Position numbers and translations under genes: made by a program. Below are positions 36,693 to 44,725 of a stretch of 64,000 bases of DNA, piece by piece. The stretch comes from Streptomyces sp. ST2-7A (GTDB taxonomy: Bacteria > Actinomycetota > Actinomycetes > Streptomycetales > Streptomycetaceae). The notes beneath the pieces were generated by a model that ran no database searches, was not told the origin of the DNA, and worked only from the letters and a program-made list of their open reading frames with translations. Every line of letters starts with the position of its first letter. Position 1 is the first letter of the stretch. Where the stretch lies: contig NZ_JAJUWS010000005.1 of the NCBI RefSeq assembly GCF_021390475.1, positions 62,001-126,000 of the forward strand, read 5' to 3'.

Positions 36693-36769
36693 CGTGACCG
36701 GTACCGGGCCGCCCCGGGGCGGCCCGGTACCGGTCACGGTGACCCCGGGGGCCGACCCCCCGGGGTCAC
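36693..36769. terminator. Two tandem perfect palindromes
   Basis: The first palindrome, 36693-36738, has 23 complementary positions per arm centred on CCCCGGGG with no spacer. The second, 36739-36769, has 13-bp arms starting GTGACCCCGGGGG with a 5-nt loop. They lie 29 nt after the DinB-like stop and about 85 nt before the NRPS start, so they are probably a double terminator insulating the next operon. Confidence 0.8.
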
Positions 36770-36852
36770 GAGGATCGGTCCGGGCGTCCCCGCGGCCGCG
36801 ACGAACACCCCTCGGCAATCCAGGAGATGCCGCTCTCCCGGGCGGCGTGCGA

Positions 36853-38688
36853 ATGTTCCACAACGCTCCGGGGGAGCACCCCGGCGTCACGGAACCGACA
36901 CACAGCGATGGGACAACACCCGTGGTCCACACGTCGATCCATCAGCGTTTCGCGGAGCAGGTCGCCGACACACCGGACCGCTCCGCCATCGTATCCGGGA
37001 ACTCCGTACTCACTTATCGGGAACTGGACGAACGTGCGAATCGCCTCGCCCACCGCCTGCTCTCCCTCGACGTCGGTCCCGGTGAACCGGTGGCGGTCCT
37101 CATGGAACGCTCCGCGGACGCCATCGCCACAGCCCTGGCGGTGCTGAAGGCCGGGGCCGCGTATCTTCCCCTGGACCCCGCCCATCCCATCGCCCGGAAC
37201 CGCCGGATCGTGGACGACGCCCGTTGCGCCGTCATGGTCACCGACGCCGCCACCCGCGATCGGGGACTGCCATCGGTCCCGGTTACGGTGATCGAGATGG
37301 CCGAGGCCGCCACCGATGCCGCGCCCGCCGGGGATCCCGGATTCCACCCCGACGTCGACACCCTCGCCTGCGTCATCCACACCTCGGGCTCGACCGGGCG
37401 CCCCAAGGGGGTCGAGATCACCCACGCCGGTGTTGTGGCCTTCGCCTCCGACCGGGTCTGGGGGGACGCGCACCGCCGGATTCTCTCCCTGGCCCCGCAG
37501 GCGTTCGGGGTCTCCCTCTACGAGCTCTGGGTTCCCCTGTTGAACGGGGGCAGCGTCGTGCTCGCCCCGCCCGGGGAACCCGATGTCCGGACCGTCCGGC
37601 GCCTGATCACCGACGAACGGATCACCGCGCTGCACGTCACCGCCGGTCTGTTCCGGGTTCTCGCCCGGGAGGCACCCGACATGTTCGCGCCGGTGCGGGA
37701 GATCCTGACCGGCGGCGATGTGGTCACGCCGACCGCGGTGCGCGCCGTACTGGACGCCTGTCCCGCCGTGACCATTCGTGCCACCTACGGAGCCACCGAG
37801 CTCGTCGCGTTCGCCGCGCAGTGCGAGATGACCGCCCGGCGTCCGCCGAGCGGACCGGTACCCGTCGGTCTTCCGATGGATGGCGTGACCACCCGACTGC
37901 TGGACGAGAACCTGAACCCGGTGGCCGATGGCGAGGTGGGTGAACTCTTCGTCGGGGGAACCCGGTTGGCTCGTGGTTATCTCGGCCGACCCGATCTCAC
38001 GGCCGAGCGGTTCGTGGTCGATCCCCACGGGGCCGCGACGGATCGCCTGTACCGTACCGGTGACCTGATGCGGTGCGGAGCCGATGGTCGACTGGAGTTC
38101 GTGGGGCGCACCACCGACCGCGTGAAGATTCGCGGCTACCTGGTGGAGCCCGCCGAGGTGGAGCACGCGATCACCGCTCACGCCGCCGTCGCCGGCGCGG
38201 CGGTGGTCGTCGATGACGGGGCGGGCGCCCCCGACGATCGTCGTCTGCACGCCTTTGTCGTGCTCGGTGACCCGAGCCGGCCCGCCCCCCTGCGTGTGGA
38301 CCTGGAGCGATTGTTGCCCTCCTACATGGTCCCCTCCTCGATCCGGGTGGTGGACCGGCTCCCGCTGACCACCAACGGCAAGATCGATCGTGCGGCGCTG
38401 CGTGCGTCGGCCGGGGTGCCCGTCACCACTCCCACCGGGAACGGGGCTCCGACATCGGGACGGCTGGCGGACCTGTGCCGACTGTTCGCCGATGTACTGG
38501 CGGTGCCCTCGGTCGGCGCCGACGACGACTTCTTCGATCTCGGTGGTCAATCCCTCCAGGCCATCCGACTGGTCGCGCGGCTCGAACGGGAGCTCGGTTC
38601 GGTCGCCGAGGTCGCCGACATCTTCGGCCACTCCACCCCGGCGGAGCTCGAGCACTTCCTGTCCACGTGCGAAAAGCCCGGTCACTGA
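36853..38688 (+). CDS. NRPS A-PCP didomain protein
   Basis: A 611-aa protein with an adenylation domain (about 25-530) and a C-terminal carrier domain (about 540-611). Core motifs are TYRELDERAN (A2 region), HTSGSTGRPKG (A3), YGATE (A5), YRTGDLMR (A7), GRTTDRVKIRGYLVEP (A8) and NGKIDR (A10). The carrier Ser is in DLGGQSLQ. In the A4 region FGVSLYELW, Gly occupies the position of the usual Asp235 that binds an alpha-amino group, so the substrate is probably a beta-amino acid or an aryl/hydroxy acid. C-1027 activates beta-tyrosine with separate A and PCP proteins; here they are fused. The start is uncertain; ATG 36853 is used. Confidence 0.9.
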   Translation: MFHNAPGEHPGVTEPTHSDGTTPVVHTSIHQRFAEQVADTPDRSAIVSGNSVLTYRELDERANRLAHRLLSLDVGPGEPVAVLMERSADAIATALAVLKAGAAYLPLDPAHPIARNRRIVDDARCAVMVTDAATRDRGLPSVPVTVIEMAEAATDAAPAGDPGFHPDVDTLACVIHTSGSTGRPKGVEITHAGVVAFASDRVWGDAHRRILSLAPQAFGVSLYELWVPLLNGGSVVLAPPGEPDVRTVRRLITDERITALHVTAGLFRVLAREAPDMFAPVREILTGGDVVTPTAVRAVLDACPAVTIRATYGATELVAFAAQCEMTARRPPSGPVPVGLPMDGVTTRLLDENLNPVADGEVGELFVGGTRLARGYLGRPDLTAERFVVDPHGAATDRLYRTGDLMRCGADGRLEFVGRTTDRVKIRGYLVEPAEVEHAITAHAAVAGAAVVVDDGAGAPDDRRLHAFVVLGDPSRPAPLRVDLERLLPSYMVPSSIRVVDRLPLTTNGKIDRAALRASAGVPVTTPTGNGAPTSGRLADLCRLFADVLAVPSVGADDDFFDLGGQSLQAIRLVARLERELGSVAEVADIFGHSTPAELEHFLSTCEKPGH

Positions 38689-38753
38689 TCAGGAATCCGG
38701 GCCGTACCGGGCGCTGCCCGAGACGGTGCCCCGGTCACCGAGAAAGGGACACC

Positions 38754-40121
38754 ATGCCTCCCACCCCTCCGTCAACCGCCGTTCCTCCCGGAACGGACAC
38801 CCGTGTACCGCTCTCCTTCAATCAGGAGTTCCTGAGATCGTTCGACCGGGGCCTCGAGGACGGTGCCTTCGGTCACCGACACACCCTCGTCGGCGCCTGG
38901 CGTATCCGAGGGGGAGTGGAGGTCGGTCGTCTGCAGGGGGCACTCGACAAGGTGGTCCGACGTCACGAGGCGCTGCGCACCGAGATCGTCGCGGACGGCG
39001 AGGGCGGTTATCAGCGGGTCCTGGCGGCCACCGCCGTCACGCTGGAAGTGACGGAACTCGACGTCGCCGTGGACCGGGACACCACGGCCGAGGAATTCCT
39101 GAACTCCGTGGACGCGGCGCCCTTCCCGGTCACCGACCGCCCCCACCTGCGGGCTTTCGTCGGTCGGTTCACCGCCGATGACGCGGTGTTGGTGCTCGCC
39201 ACTCATCACACCTCCACCGATGCCTGGTCCCTCCAGGTGATCGCGCGCGACCTGTTCGCCGCCTACGCGGACGACGGGGGGGCCACGGATCCCGAACCCT
39301 CGATGCAGTACCGGGAGTTCGCCCTCCTCCAACAGGAGAGCGGGGCCACCGACACGGTCCGTCGGGCCCGCGCCTACTGGCAGAGTCGGCTGGACAAGGC
39401 CGTCATCACCGGCCTCCCCACCGACCGGCCACACGACGAGAGTCTCCCGAGCGACTACGGCGTCGAACGCTTCGCACTCGGAAAGGAGTTGTCGCACGAC
39501 GTCACGGCCCGGGCCCGGGCGGTACGCGGCACTCCCTTCATGGTGTTGGCGGCGGCCTACGTCATCTTGCTGCGCGAGCGCACCGGAACCCGGAGTGTCG
39601 TCTTCCCCACCTTCTCCGCGGGACGCTGGGAGGAACGGTTCGCCGACTGTGTGGGACCCTTTTTCAACTTCGTCCCCGTGAGTGTGGACACGACCCACTG
39701 CACCACCCATGGTGACGTGCTGAAGGGGGCTCGCACCGCCTGCCTGGGCGCCTATCAGCACGAGATCCCCTTCGCCCACATCGCCCGGGACAACCCCGGC
39801 CTGCTCGCCCCGTTCGCCGACCCGGGCCGGGCCGTCGCGGCCTTCGAGATGCTCCACGCGCCGTTCGCCGCCGGGAACGAAACCGGTGACGGGTGGGAGG
39901 TCACCGAGATGAGGCGTCGCACGATCTCCCAGCGGGTGAGCTCCGCGATTCCCAACGGAGCCCTGTGGGCGCTGGACCTCCTGGACGACGGGGAAATCGT
40001 CGGGAGTCTGAAGTTCGACCACAACCGCTACGACACATCGACCGTCGCCGGCCTGATCACCGACTTCCGGCGCCACCTCGGAGCGCTGGTACGGACCCCC
40101 GACGAGGAACTACCCGCCTGA
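38754..40121 (+). CDS. Free-standing NRPS condensation enzyme (SgcC5-like)
   Basis: A 455-aa stand-alone condensation domain. The active motif HHTSTD is at His151-His152-x3-Asp156, and the family segments FNQEFL (near 22), RHEALRTEI and the late PFFNFVPV are visible. Free-standing C enzymes in enediyne clusters, such as SgcC5, join a carrier-bound acyl group to a hydroxyl (or amine) of the enediyne core. It lies 65 nt after the A-PCP gene with AAAGGGA upstream of ATG, so it probably takes the acyl group from that carrier. The acceptor would be the diol produced after epoxide opening. The domain is sure; ester versus amide formation is unknown. Confidence 0.92.
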   Translation: MPPTPPSTAVPPGTDTRVPLSFNQEFLRSFDRGLEDGAFGHRHTLVGAWRIRGGVEVGRLQGALDKVVRRHEALRTEIVADGEGGYQRVLAATAVTLEVTELDVAVDRDTTAEEFLNSVDAAPFPVTDRPHLRAFVGRFTADDAVLVLATHHTSTDAWSLQVIARDLFAAYADDGGATDPEPSMQYREFALLQQESGATDTVRRARAYWQSRLDKAVITGLPTDRPHDESLPSDYGVERFALGKELSHDVTARARAVRGTPFMVLAAAYVILLRERTGTRSVVFPTFSAGRWEERFADCVGPFFNFVPVSVDTTHCTTHGDVLKGARTACLGAYQHEIPFAHIARDNPGLLAPFADPGRAVAAFEMLHAPFAAGNETGDGWEVTEMRRRTISQRVSSAIPNGALWALDLLDDGEIVGSLKFDHNRYDTSTVAGLITDFRRHLGALVRTPDEELPA

Positions 40122-40168
40122 ACCCCCATTCCACCGACACCCTCCCGATCCTGCGAGGTCGAGTCATC

Positions 40169-41407
40169 ATGACCACCACATCCACGGGCACCGTGACCGG
40201 TGCCCCCCCACTTCCCGAACCCGACCTGACCGAGGAAGAGGCCATCGCCCGCGCCCGCTCCATCGCCGTGCGCCTGGTGGAACGCCAGGGGGAGACCGAG
40301 GAGCGCGGCTACTACGCGGCCGACCTCCACGAGGAGTTCCGCGACGCCGGTTTCTACCGGGTTCTGGTGCCCCGCCGGTACGGGGGGTACGAGTTCGGCC
40401 CGAGCACCTTCATGCGAATCGCCACCGAATTGGCACGCGGTTGCCCCTCGACGGCCTGGATGTATCTCTTCGGCGCCGCCCACGCCCTGGTGGCGGGCAC
40501 GCTCTTCGACGAGGAGGTCCAGGACGAGCTCTTCGCGGAGGGGGACTTCATCTGCCCCGCGACCGTGGCCCCGTCCGGTTCGGCGACCCGCACCGACCAC
40601 GGCTGGCTGATCGAGGGGACGTGGGGCTACTGTTCCGGCGCGCCTTATGCCACTCACTTCATCGGTCACACTCTCGTTCCCGGCCCCGATCCGGACGGGC
40701 CGCCGCTGCCGCTGATGTTCGTCGTCCCGAGTTCCGCCTTCGAACGTCTCGATGACTGGGGCGATCAGTTGGGGCTGCGCGGAAGTGGGTCCCACAGCAT
40801 CAGGCTGAACGGTGTCGTCGTACCCGACCGGCACACTCTCGTGGGTCATCTCAGCCGGATCCAGGTCACCGACGACACCCCGGGCCGGGCGTTGCACGGC
40901 CCGTACTACGGTGGTGGACCGCTCGGGTTCATGCTCCTGGAACTCGGTGTGCTCGCCACGGGAATGGCCCGGGGGGCTCTGGACGCCTACGCGGATCTGA
41001 TGCGCGCCCGGTCCACATCCTTCCCGCCGATCGTGCCGCGGACGGAGGACCCCGACTACCAGCTCCGTTTCGGGACCGCCACCGGCATGATCGCGGCAGC
41101 GGACGCCGCGATGACGGACGCGGTCCGTCAGTGGGAGGCCATGTGCGAGGAGGGCGCCGGAGCCTTCACCCGGGAACGGGAACTCCGATTGGCTCTGATC
41201 AGCCGGGAGGCGGTCCGTCTCGCCTGGCGGGCGGTGGAGGGCCAGCTCCTTCCGACCGCCGGGTCCGGCGCCATCCGGCGGGGAGAGCGTCTGGAGCGCG
41301 TCTGGCGCGATCTCTCCACCGTGCACAGCCACTTGGGCAACGGGGTCTTCCTCGCCACCCATGCCAATCGTGAACTGGCGATGGCGCACTTCGGCCTCCT
41401 GCCCTGA
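40169..41407 (+). CDS. Acyl-CoA-dehydrogenase-fold flavin-dependent oxygenase
   Basis: A 412-aa flavoprotein of the group-D monooxygenase (HsaA/DszC-like) type. The segments GFYRVLVPRRYGGYE, ELARGCPSTAWMYLFGAAH (split), EGTWGYCSGAPYATHF and the C-terminal HLGNGVFLATHANRELAMAHFGL (split) are characteristic. Such enzymes use reduced flavin from a separate reductase, probably the SgcE6-like protein at 28,424. In C-1027, SgcC hydroxylates the PCP-bound beta-tyrosine in a comparable position, so hydroxylation of the carrier-bound aryl group is a good guess. ATG 40169 lies 47 nt after the condensation gene. True acyl-CoA dehydrogenation is less likely because a catalytic Glu context was not evident. 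Confidence 0.8.
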   Translation: MTTTSTGTVTGAPPLPEPDLTEEEAIARARSIAVRLVERQGETEERGYYAADLHEEFRDAGFYRVLVPRRYGGYEFGPSTFMRIATELARGCPSTAWMYLFGAAHALVAGTLFDEEVQDELFAEGDFICPATVAPSGSATRTDHGWLIEGTWGYCSGAPYATHFIGHTLVPGPDPDGPPLPLMFVVPSSAFERLDDWGDQLGLRGSGSHSIRLNGVVVPDRHTLVGHLSRIQVTDDTPGRALHGPYYGGGPLGFMLLELGVLATGMARGALDAYADLMRARSTSFPPIVPRTEDPDYQLRFGTATGMIAAADAAMTDAVRQWEAMCEEGAGAFTRERELRLALISREAVRLAWRAVEGQLLPTAGSGAIRRGERLERVWRDLSTVHSHLGNGVFLATHANRELAMAHFGLLP

Positions 41408-41410
41408 CCT

Positions 41411-41466
41411 CCCTCACCTCTCACCTTTCACCTCTCATCTCTCATCTCTCATCTCTCATCTCTCAC
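41411..41466. repeat. Eight-copy 7-bp tandem repeat CTCTCAY
   Basis: Eight contiguous heptamers fill the gap between two genes: one CCCTCAC, one CTCTCAC, one CTTTCAC, four perfect CTCTCAT (41432-41459), then CTCTCAC. The plus strand is almost pure pyrimidine, far from the surrounding base composition. The repeat begins 3 nt after one stop and ends 23 nt before the P450 start, so it lies in the leader of that gene. Confidence 0.95.
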
Positions 41467-41489
41467 CACCGACTCACCCGGGACGGAAC

Positions 41490-42731
41490 ATGACTCAAGG
41501 CTGCCCCTTCACCCTGGACACCACCGGAAGCGACCTCCACGGCGAGACCGCGACGCTGCGTACCGCGGGCCCCGCGGTTGCGGTCGAGTTGCCCGGAGGG
41601 ATACGTGCCTGGTCCCTCAACCGCCACGACGTGATCAAGCGCGTGCTCGGCGATCCACGTGTCACCAAGAGCGCGCGCAACCACTGGCCCGCCTTCATCA
41701 ACGGCGAGATACCGCCGGACTGGGAGCTGATCAGCTGGGTCGCCATGGACAACATGGTGACCGCGTACGGTCAGAATCACGTGCGACTTCGCCGACTGGT
41801 CGGCAAGGCGTTCAGTCCACGCCGTACGGAGGCTTTCCGGTCGCGGGTGGAGGAGCTGACCGACCAGCTCCTGGACGCCCTGGAACAGACCCCGCCCGGT
41901 GAGGTCGTCGATTTGCGCGAACGGTTCGCGTACCCGCTGCCCGCCCGGCTGGTGGCGGATCTCATCGGCATGGCCGAGGACGCCCGGGCCAAGACCGCCA
42001 AGGTGATCGACGCGATGGTGGACACCACGCTCACCCCCGCCGAGGCACAGGCGGTGCTCGTCGGTTGGCGCGGTGCGATGGCCGATCTGATCGCGGAGAA
42101 GCGCCGTGAGCCGGGGGAGGACATCACCAGCGACCTGGTCGCGGCGCGTGACGAGGATGGTTCCCGGCTGACGGAGGACGAGCTGACCGACACCATCTTC
42201 GCGATCCTGGGCGCGGGATCGGAAACCACGATCAACTTCTTCGACAACGCCATCACCGCGCTGTTGTCCGACCCGACCCAGCTGGAGCTGATCCGCACCG
42301 GGCGGGCGACCTGGGACGACGTCATCGAGGAGACCCTGCGGGTGGAGTCGCCGTTGGCGCACCTTCCGCTGCGTTACGCGGTGGAGGATCTGGAACTGGA
42401 CGGCGTCACCATCCCCCGGGGCGACCCCATCCTGGTCAACTACAGTGCCGTTGGCCGTGACCCGGAACTGCACGAGAAGGACCCCGACCGTTTCGATCTC
42501 GCCCGGGAGAACAAGGAGCACCTCTCGTTCGGCCACGGTCCGCACTACTGCCTCGGCGTGGGTGTCGCGCGTCTGGTGGCCCGTACCGGCCTGTCCCGAC
42601 TCTTCGAGCGTTTCCCCGATCTCTCGCTCGCCGTCTCCACCGACGAACTGCGGCCGCTGCCCACCTTCATCATGAACGGACACCGCACTCTGCCGGTTCG
42701 TCTGAACGCGCGGGTGCAGGCCCGGCCCTGA
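41490..42731 (+). CDS. Cytochrome P450
   Basis: A 413-aa bacterial P450 (CYP105/107-like layout). The I-helix is ILGAGSETTINF, ExxR is EETLRVE, and the heme loop is FGHGPHYCLGVGVARL. The start ATG 41490 has only a weak ribosome site (GGGACGGAAC), and the 7-bp repeat lies directly upstream. As last gene of the A-PCP/condensation/oxygenase set, it probably hydroxylates the acyl group or the joined product. The Glu-Thr pair in the I-helix replaces the usual Asp/Glu-Thr context normally, so oxygen activation should be intact. No ferredoxin is nearby. Confidence 0.92.
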   Translation: MTQGCPFTLDTTGSDLHGETATLRTAGPAVAVELPGGIRAWSLNRHDVIKRVLGDPRVTKSARNHWPAFINGEIPPDWELISWVAMDNMVTAYGQNHVRLRRLVGKAFSPRRTEAFRSRVEELTDQLLDALEQTPPGEVVDLRERFAYPLPARLVADLIGMAEDARAKTAKVIDAMVDTTLTPAEAQAVLVGWRGAMADLIAEKRREPGEDITSDLVAARDEDGSRLTEDELTDTIFAILGAGSETTINFFDNAITALLSDPTQLELIRTGRATWDDVIEETLRVESPLAHLPLRYAVEDLELDGVTIPRGDPILVNYSAVGRDPELHEKDPDRFDLARENKEHLSFGHGPHYCLGVGVARLVARTGLSRLFERFPDLSLAVSTDELRPLPTFIMNGHRTLPVRLNARVQARP

Positions 42732-43603
42732 CCGGGGAACCCCCTCCCGAGGGGACCCGGGCCGTCCCCGACCACGCGGGACGGTCCACGGTTCCGGGCA
42801 CGGCGTGCGCCGTGTGGGAAAGGCCGGGGGCGGTCTCCCGTCCCTCGCGCCGCGGTCGTCCGTCGGAGCAGGGGGCACGGGGGACACCGCCACCGAACCG
42901 GATCGGGTTCGAACCCGATCCGGTTTCGGCGCGTCCGGTGATCCACGTGGGCGGGGCGCCCCACGGGCCCGCACGGGTGCGCCGGGATCGAGACGTCCAT
43001 CACCTCGCCCGCCCCGGCGCGGTACCCGGAAGTGATTCGGAGGAACGGAAGGAAAGCGAAAAAATACGGTATCCAATTCTTCCTCGAAGGGTGTCCCGGA
43101 GCTCCGGGGGTTTGGGCATCGGGGAACCTCGAGATGGTATTTGGTGTGACGGGCGGGGCGCGCCGTAAATCTCCCGTCGTGACATCTCTTCCGTGATCGT
43201 GATGCCTGACGCGGGACGAACCCGGGAGGGGGTGGACAATCGGGGAATTCCTCCGCCTGCACACCTTGTCCGTCATCGACTCCGAGCCCTCGCGGGATCG
43301 GTCGGCTATCACCGCGACCGTGACATCCGGGGCAGCGTGAACCCGCCCTGCCGTCAACTCACCTCTCCACAGGACAGGTTGACCGACAGGTCGGAGCATC
43401 CCGGGGGTGGTTTCGGGGCGAAGCGGCCGACAGGTACCGTCCTCGGAGCCGCGGGTGGGCGGGTGCCGCGTCGACGGTGTGAAGGAATAACGGATGTGGT
43501 TGGATGTGGGGGTCGAATCCCGGGCCGGCGCGTTCGATGGTCGACCCGCGTCCGGCACCGGGGTCGGCGAATTTCCCCGTTGGTTCACTTGGGAGCGTGG
43601 CAG
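42732..43603. other. 872-bp non-coding region with palindrome
   Basis: No convincing gene: frames on both strands have Arg/Pro-rich translations. It contains a 7-bp hairpin just after the P450 stop (42762-42784), a 30-bp perfect palindrome at 42896-42925, and around 43010-43080 a relatively A-rich run. The distal part should hold the promoter of the 99-aa gene. This region separates the enediyne genes from region B. Confidence 0.6.
42896..42925. terminator. 30-bp perfect palindrome
   Basis: AACCGGATCGGGTTC and its exact complement follow one another without spacer, 165 nt after the P450 stop. It can fold into a strong hairpin, so it may be a late terminator, or a symmetric protein-binding site. 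The central GGGTTCGAACCC resembles a tRNA T-arm but no tRNA surrounds it. Confidence 0.55.
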
Positions 43604-43903
43604 ATGTCTTTCCAGGCGTATCTTGACAACATCGAGGACAAGACCGGCCTGACGCCGCGACAGTTCATGGAGATCGCGGAAGAGAAGGGGTACTCGGATC
43701 CTTCGACCAAGGCCGGGACGATTCTCGAGTGGTTGAAGGCCGATTACAATCTCGGTCGCGGTCACGGAATGGCGATCGTTCACGTCGTCAAGAACGGCGC
43801 GAAGATCTCCGAAAAGCATGTCGGAAGCTCGGGAACGCACCGGGACGACAGTGACACCCTGTGGCTGGACGGTAAGGCCACCAACCCGAATCGTCAGGGC
43901 TGA
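43604..43903 (+). CDS. DUF4287-domain small protein
   Basis: A 99-aa soluble protein. Residues 1-70 match the DUF4287 layout: FQAYLDNIEDKTGLTPRQF (split), GTILEWLKADYNLGRGHGMAIVHV in parts. This domain is common in actinobacteria, and its biochemical role is not known. The remaining tail is short and polar. ATG 43604 has GGGAG about 10 nt upstream. It is monocistronic, preceded by 872 bp of non-coding DNA and followed by a hairpin. It probably belongs to the general genome or to the boundary between clusters rather than to either pathway. Confidence 0.85.
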   Translation: MSFQAYLDNIEDKTGLTPRQFMEIAEEKGYSDPSTKAGTILEWLKADYNLGRGHGMAIVHVVKNGAKISEKHVGSSGTHRDDSDTLWLDGKATNPNRQG

Positions 43904-43918
43904 TCCCGCCGTCGCGGA

Positions 43919-43955
43919 CGCGACCCGCCCATCCGATGCCGGTGGGCGGGTCGCG
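43919..43955. terminator. 13-bp bidirectional hairpin
   Basis: Arms CGCGACCCGCCCA (43919-43931) and TGGGCGGGTCGCG (43943-43955) pair perfectly around an 11-nt loop. It lies between the stops of the DUF4287 gene (+) and the 108-aa gene (-). Confidence 0.8.
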
Positions 43956-44001
43956 CCGTCCCGGCCACGATCCGCTCACCGAAGCATGTGCGCGATGGTG
44001 C

Positions 44002-44328
44002 TCACCCCGTGGCGGAGGCGTGCGGCACGACCACCGGCGCCACGTCCGGCAGCAACTCCGCCACCCGGTCGGGATGGAAGTTCACGGCGCTGGACCACCG
44101 GTCGGTTCCGATCCGGATCCACACATCGCTGGTGATCACACCCGTCGGGTTCTCACCTTCGACCACCTCGTCACCACGTGTCCACCCCTCGACGCGGTGG
44201 GAGACCTCCGGATCCGGCAGGAGCACCTCGACAATCGCGTGCGACAGGGACGGCCCCGTGCGGATGTTGGAGTCACGCCACACCGGACCCAGCTCCGCCG
44301 TCAACTCGTACCATCGGAAGTCGGTCAT
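44002..44328 (-). CDS. Hypothetical 108-aa protein
   Basis: A 108-aa protein of unknown function. The start ATG 44328 is supported by AGAGGTG 7 nt upstream; a longer frame to 44508 adds an implausible leader. The sequence begins MTDFRWYELTAELG and contains DVWIRIGTDRWSSAV, suggesting a small mixed alpha/beta or beta-rich soluble domain. No motif or family is recognised. It is oriented with the region-B leftward operon but is separated from the FAD monooxygenase gene by nearly 400 bp, so it may or may not be co-transcribed. Codon use is typical of the window. Confidence 0.65.
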   Translation of the reverse strand: MTDFRWYELTAELGPVWRDSNIRTGPSLSHAIVEVLLPDPEVSHRVEGWTRGDEVVEGENPTGVITSDVWIRIGTDRWSSAVNFHPDRVAELLPDVAPVVVPHASATG

Positions 44329-44725
44329 CGGATCACCTCTCGTGGTGAAGGGAATATGTACGGTCCTACCGGTCCGATCAGCGGAGGCCCGGCCGACGCG
44401 GGAGCGAACGACGCGGCACGGGCCCGAACCGGCCACGGCACCTCGGTGGGCATCGATCGCAGCCGATCCCGCTCCGGTCTCGGCTCGACCCACACCACCA
44501 CCGATCACGACCCCGGCGGGGGTCGGCCGGTTCCGCGGCGCGTGCCCGATGGTTCGCGGGCCCCTCGATCACCGTCACCCGGGCGGCCGTGCACCGGGCC
44601 ACCACGGTGGAGGGGGACGACCGTTCGAGCGGGGAGCCGCTCACCCTCACGCCCTCGGGCGACACCGCGGCCTCCATCCCGCTCCGCGGAGGGGACTCTC
44701 CCGCGCCGTGCCCCGACGGTTCCGC
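44329..44725. other. 397-bp gap without a convincing gene
   Basis: Between the FAD monooxygenase stop and the 108-aa gene. A minus-strand frame at 44378-44677 has gene-like codon bias in its first ~45 codons, then shifts to an Arg/Cys-rich translation, which could be a degraded or frameshifted gene. I do not call it. A promoter for the 108-aa gene probably lies here. Confidence 0.4.

Noticed and set aside
41411-41466. CRISPR-like array
   Set aside because: Units are 7 bp, contiguous and without spacers; it is a simple tandem repeat.
42890-42930. tRNA-like T-arm sequence GGGTTCGAACCC
   Set aside because: It is simply the centre of a perfect palindrome; no acceptor, D-arm or anticodon arm surrounds it.
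44378-44677. A 99-codon minus-strand frame
   Set aside because: The first half has gene-like codon use, but the second half turns Arg/Cys-rich, with no ribosome site or family; may be a decayed gene but not supportable.
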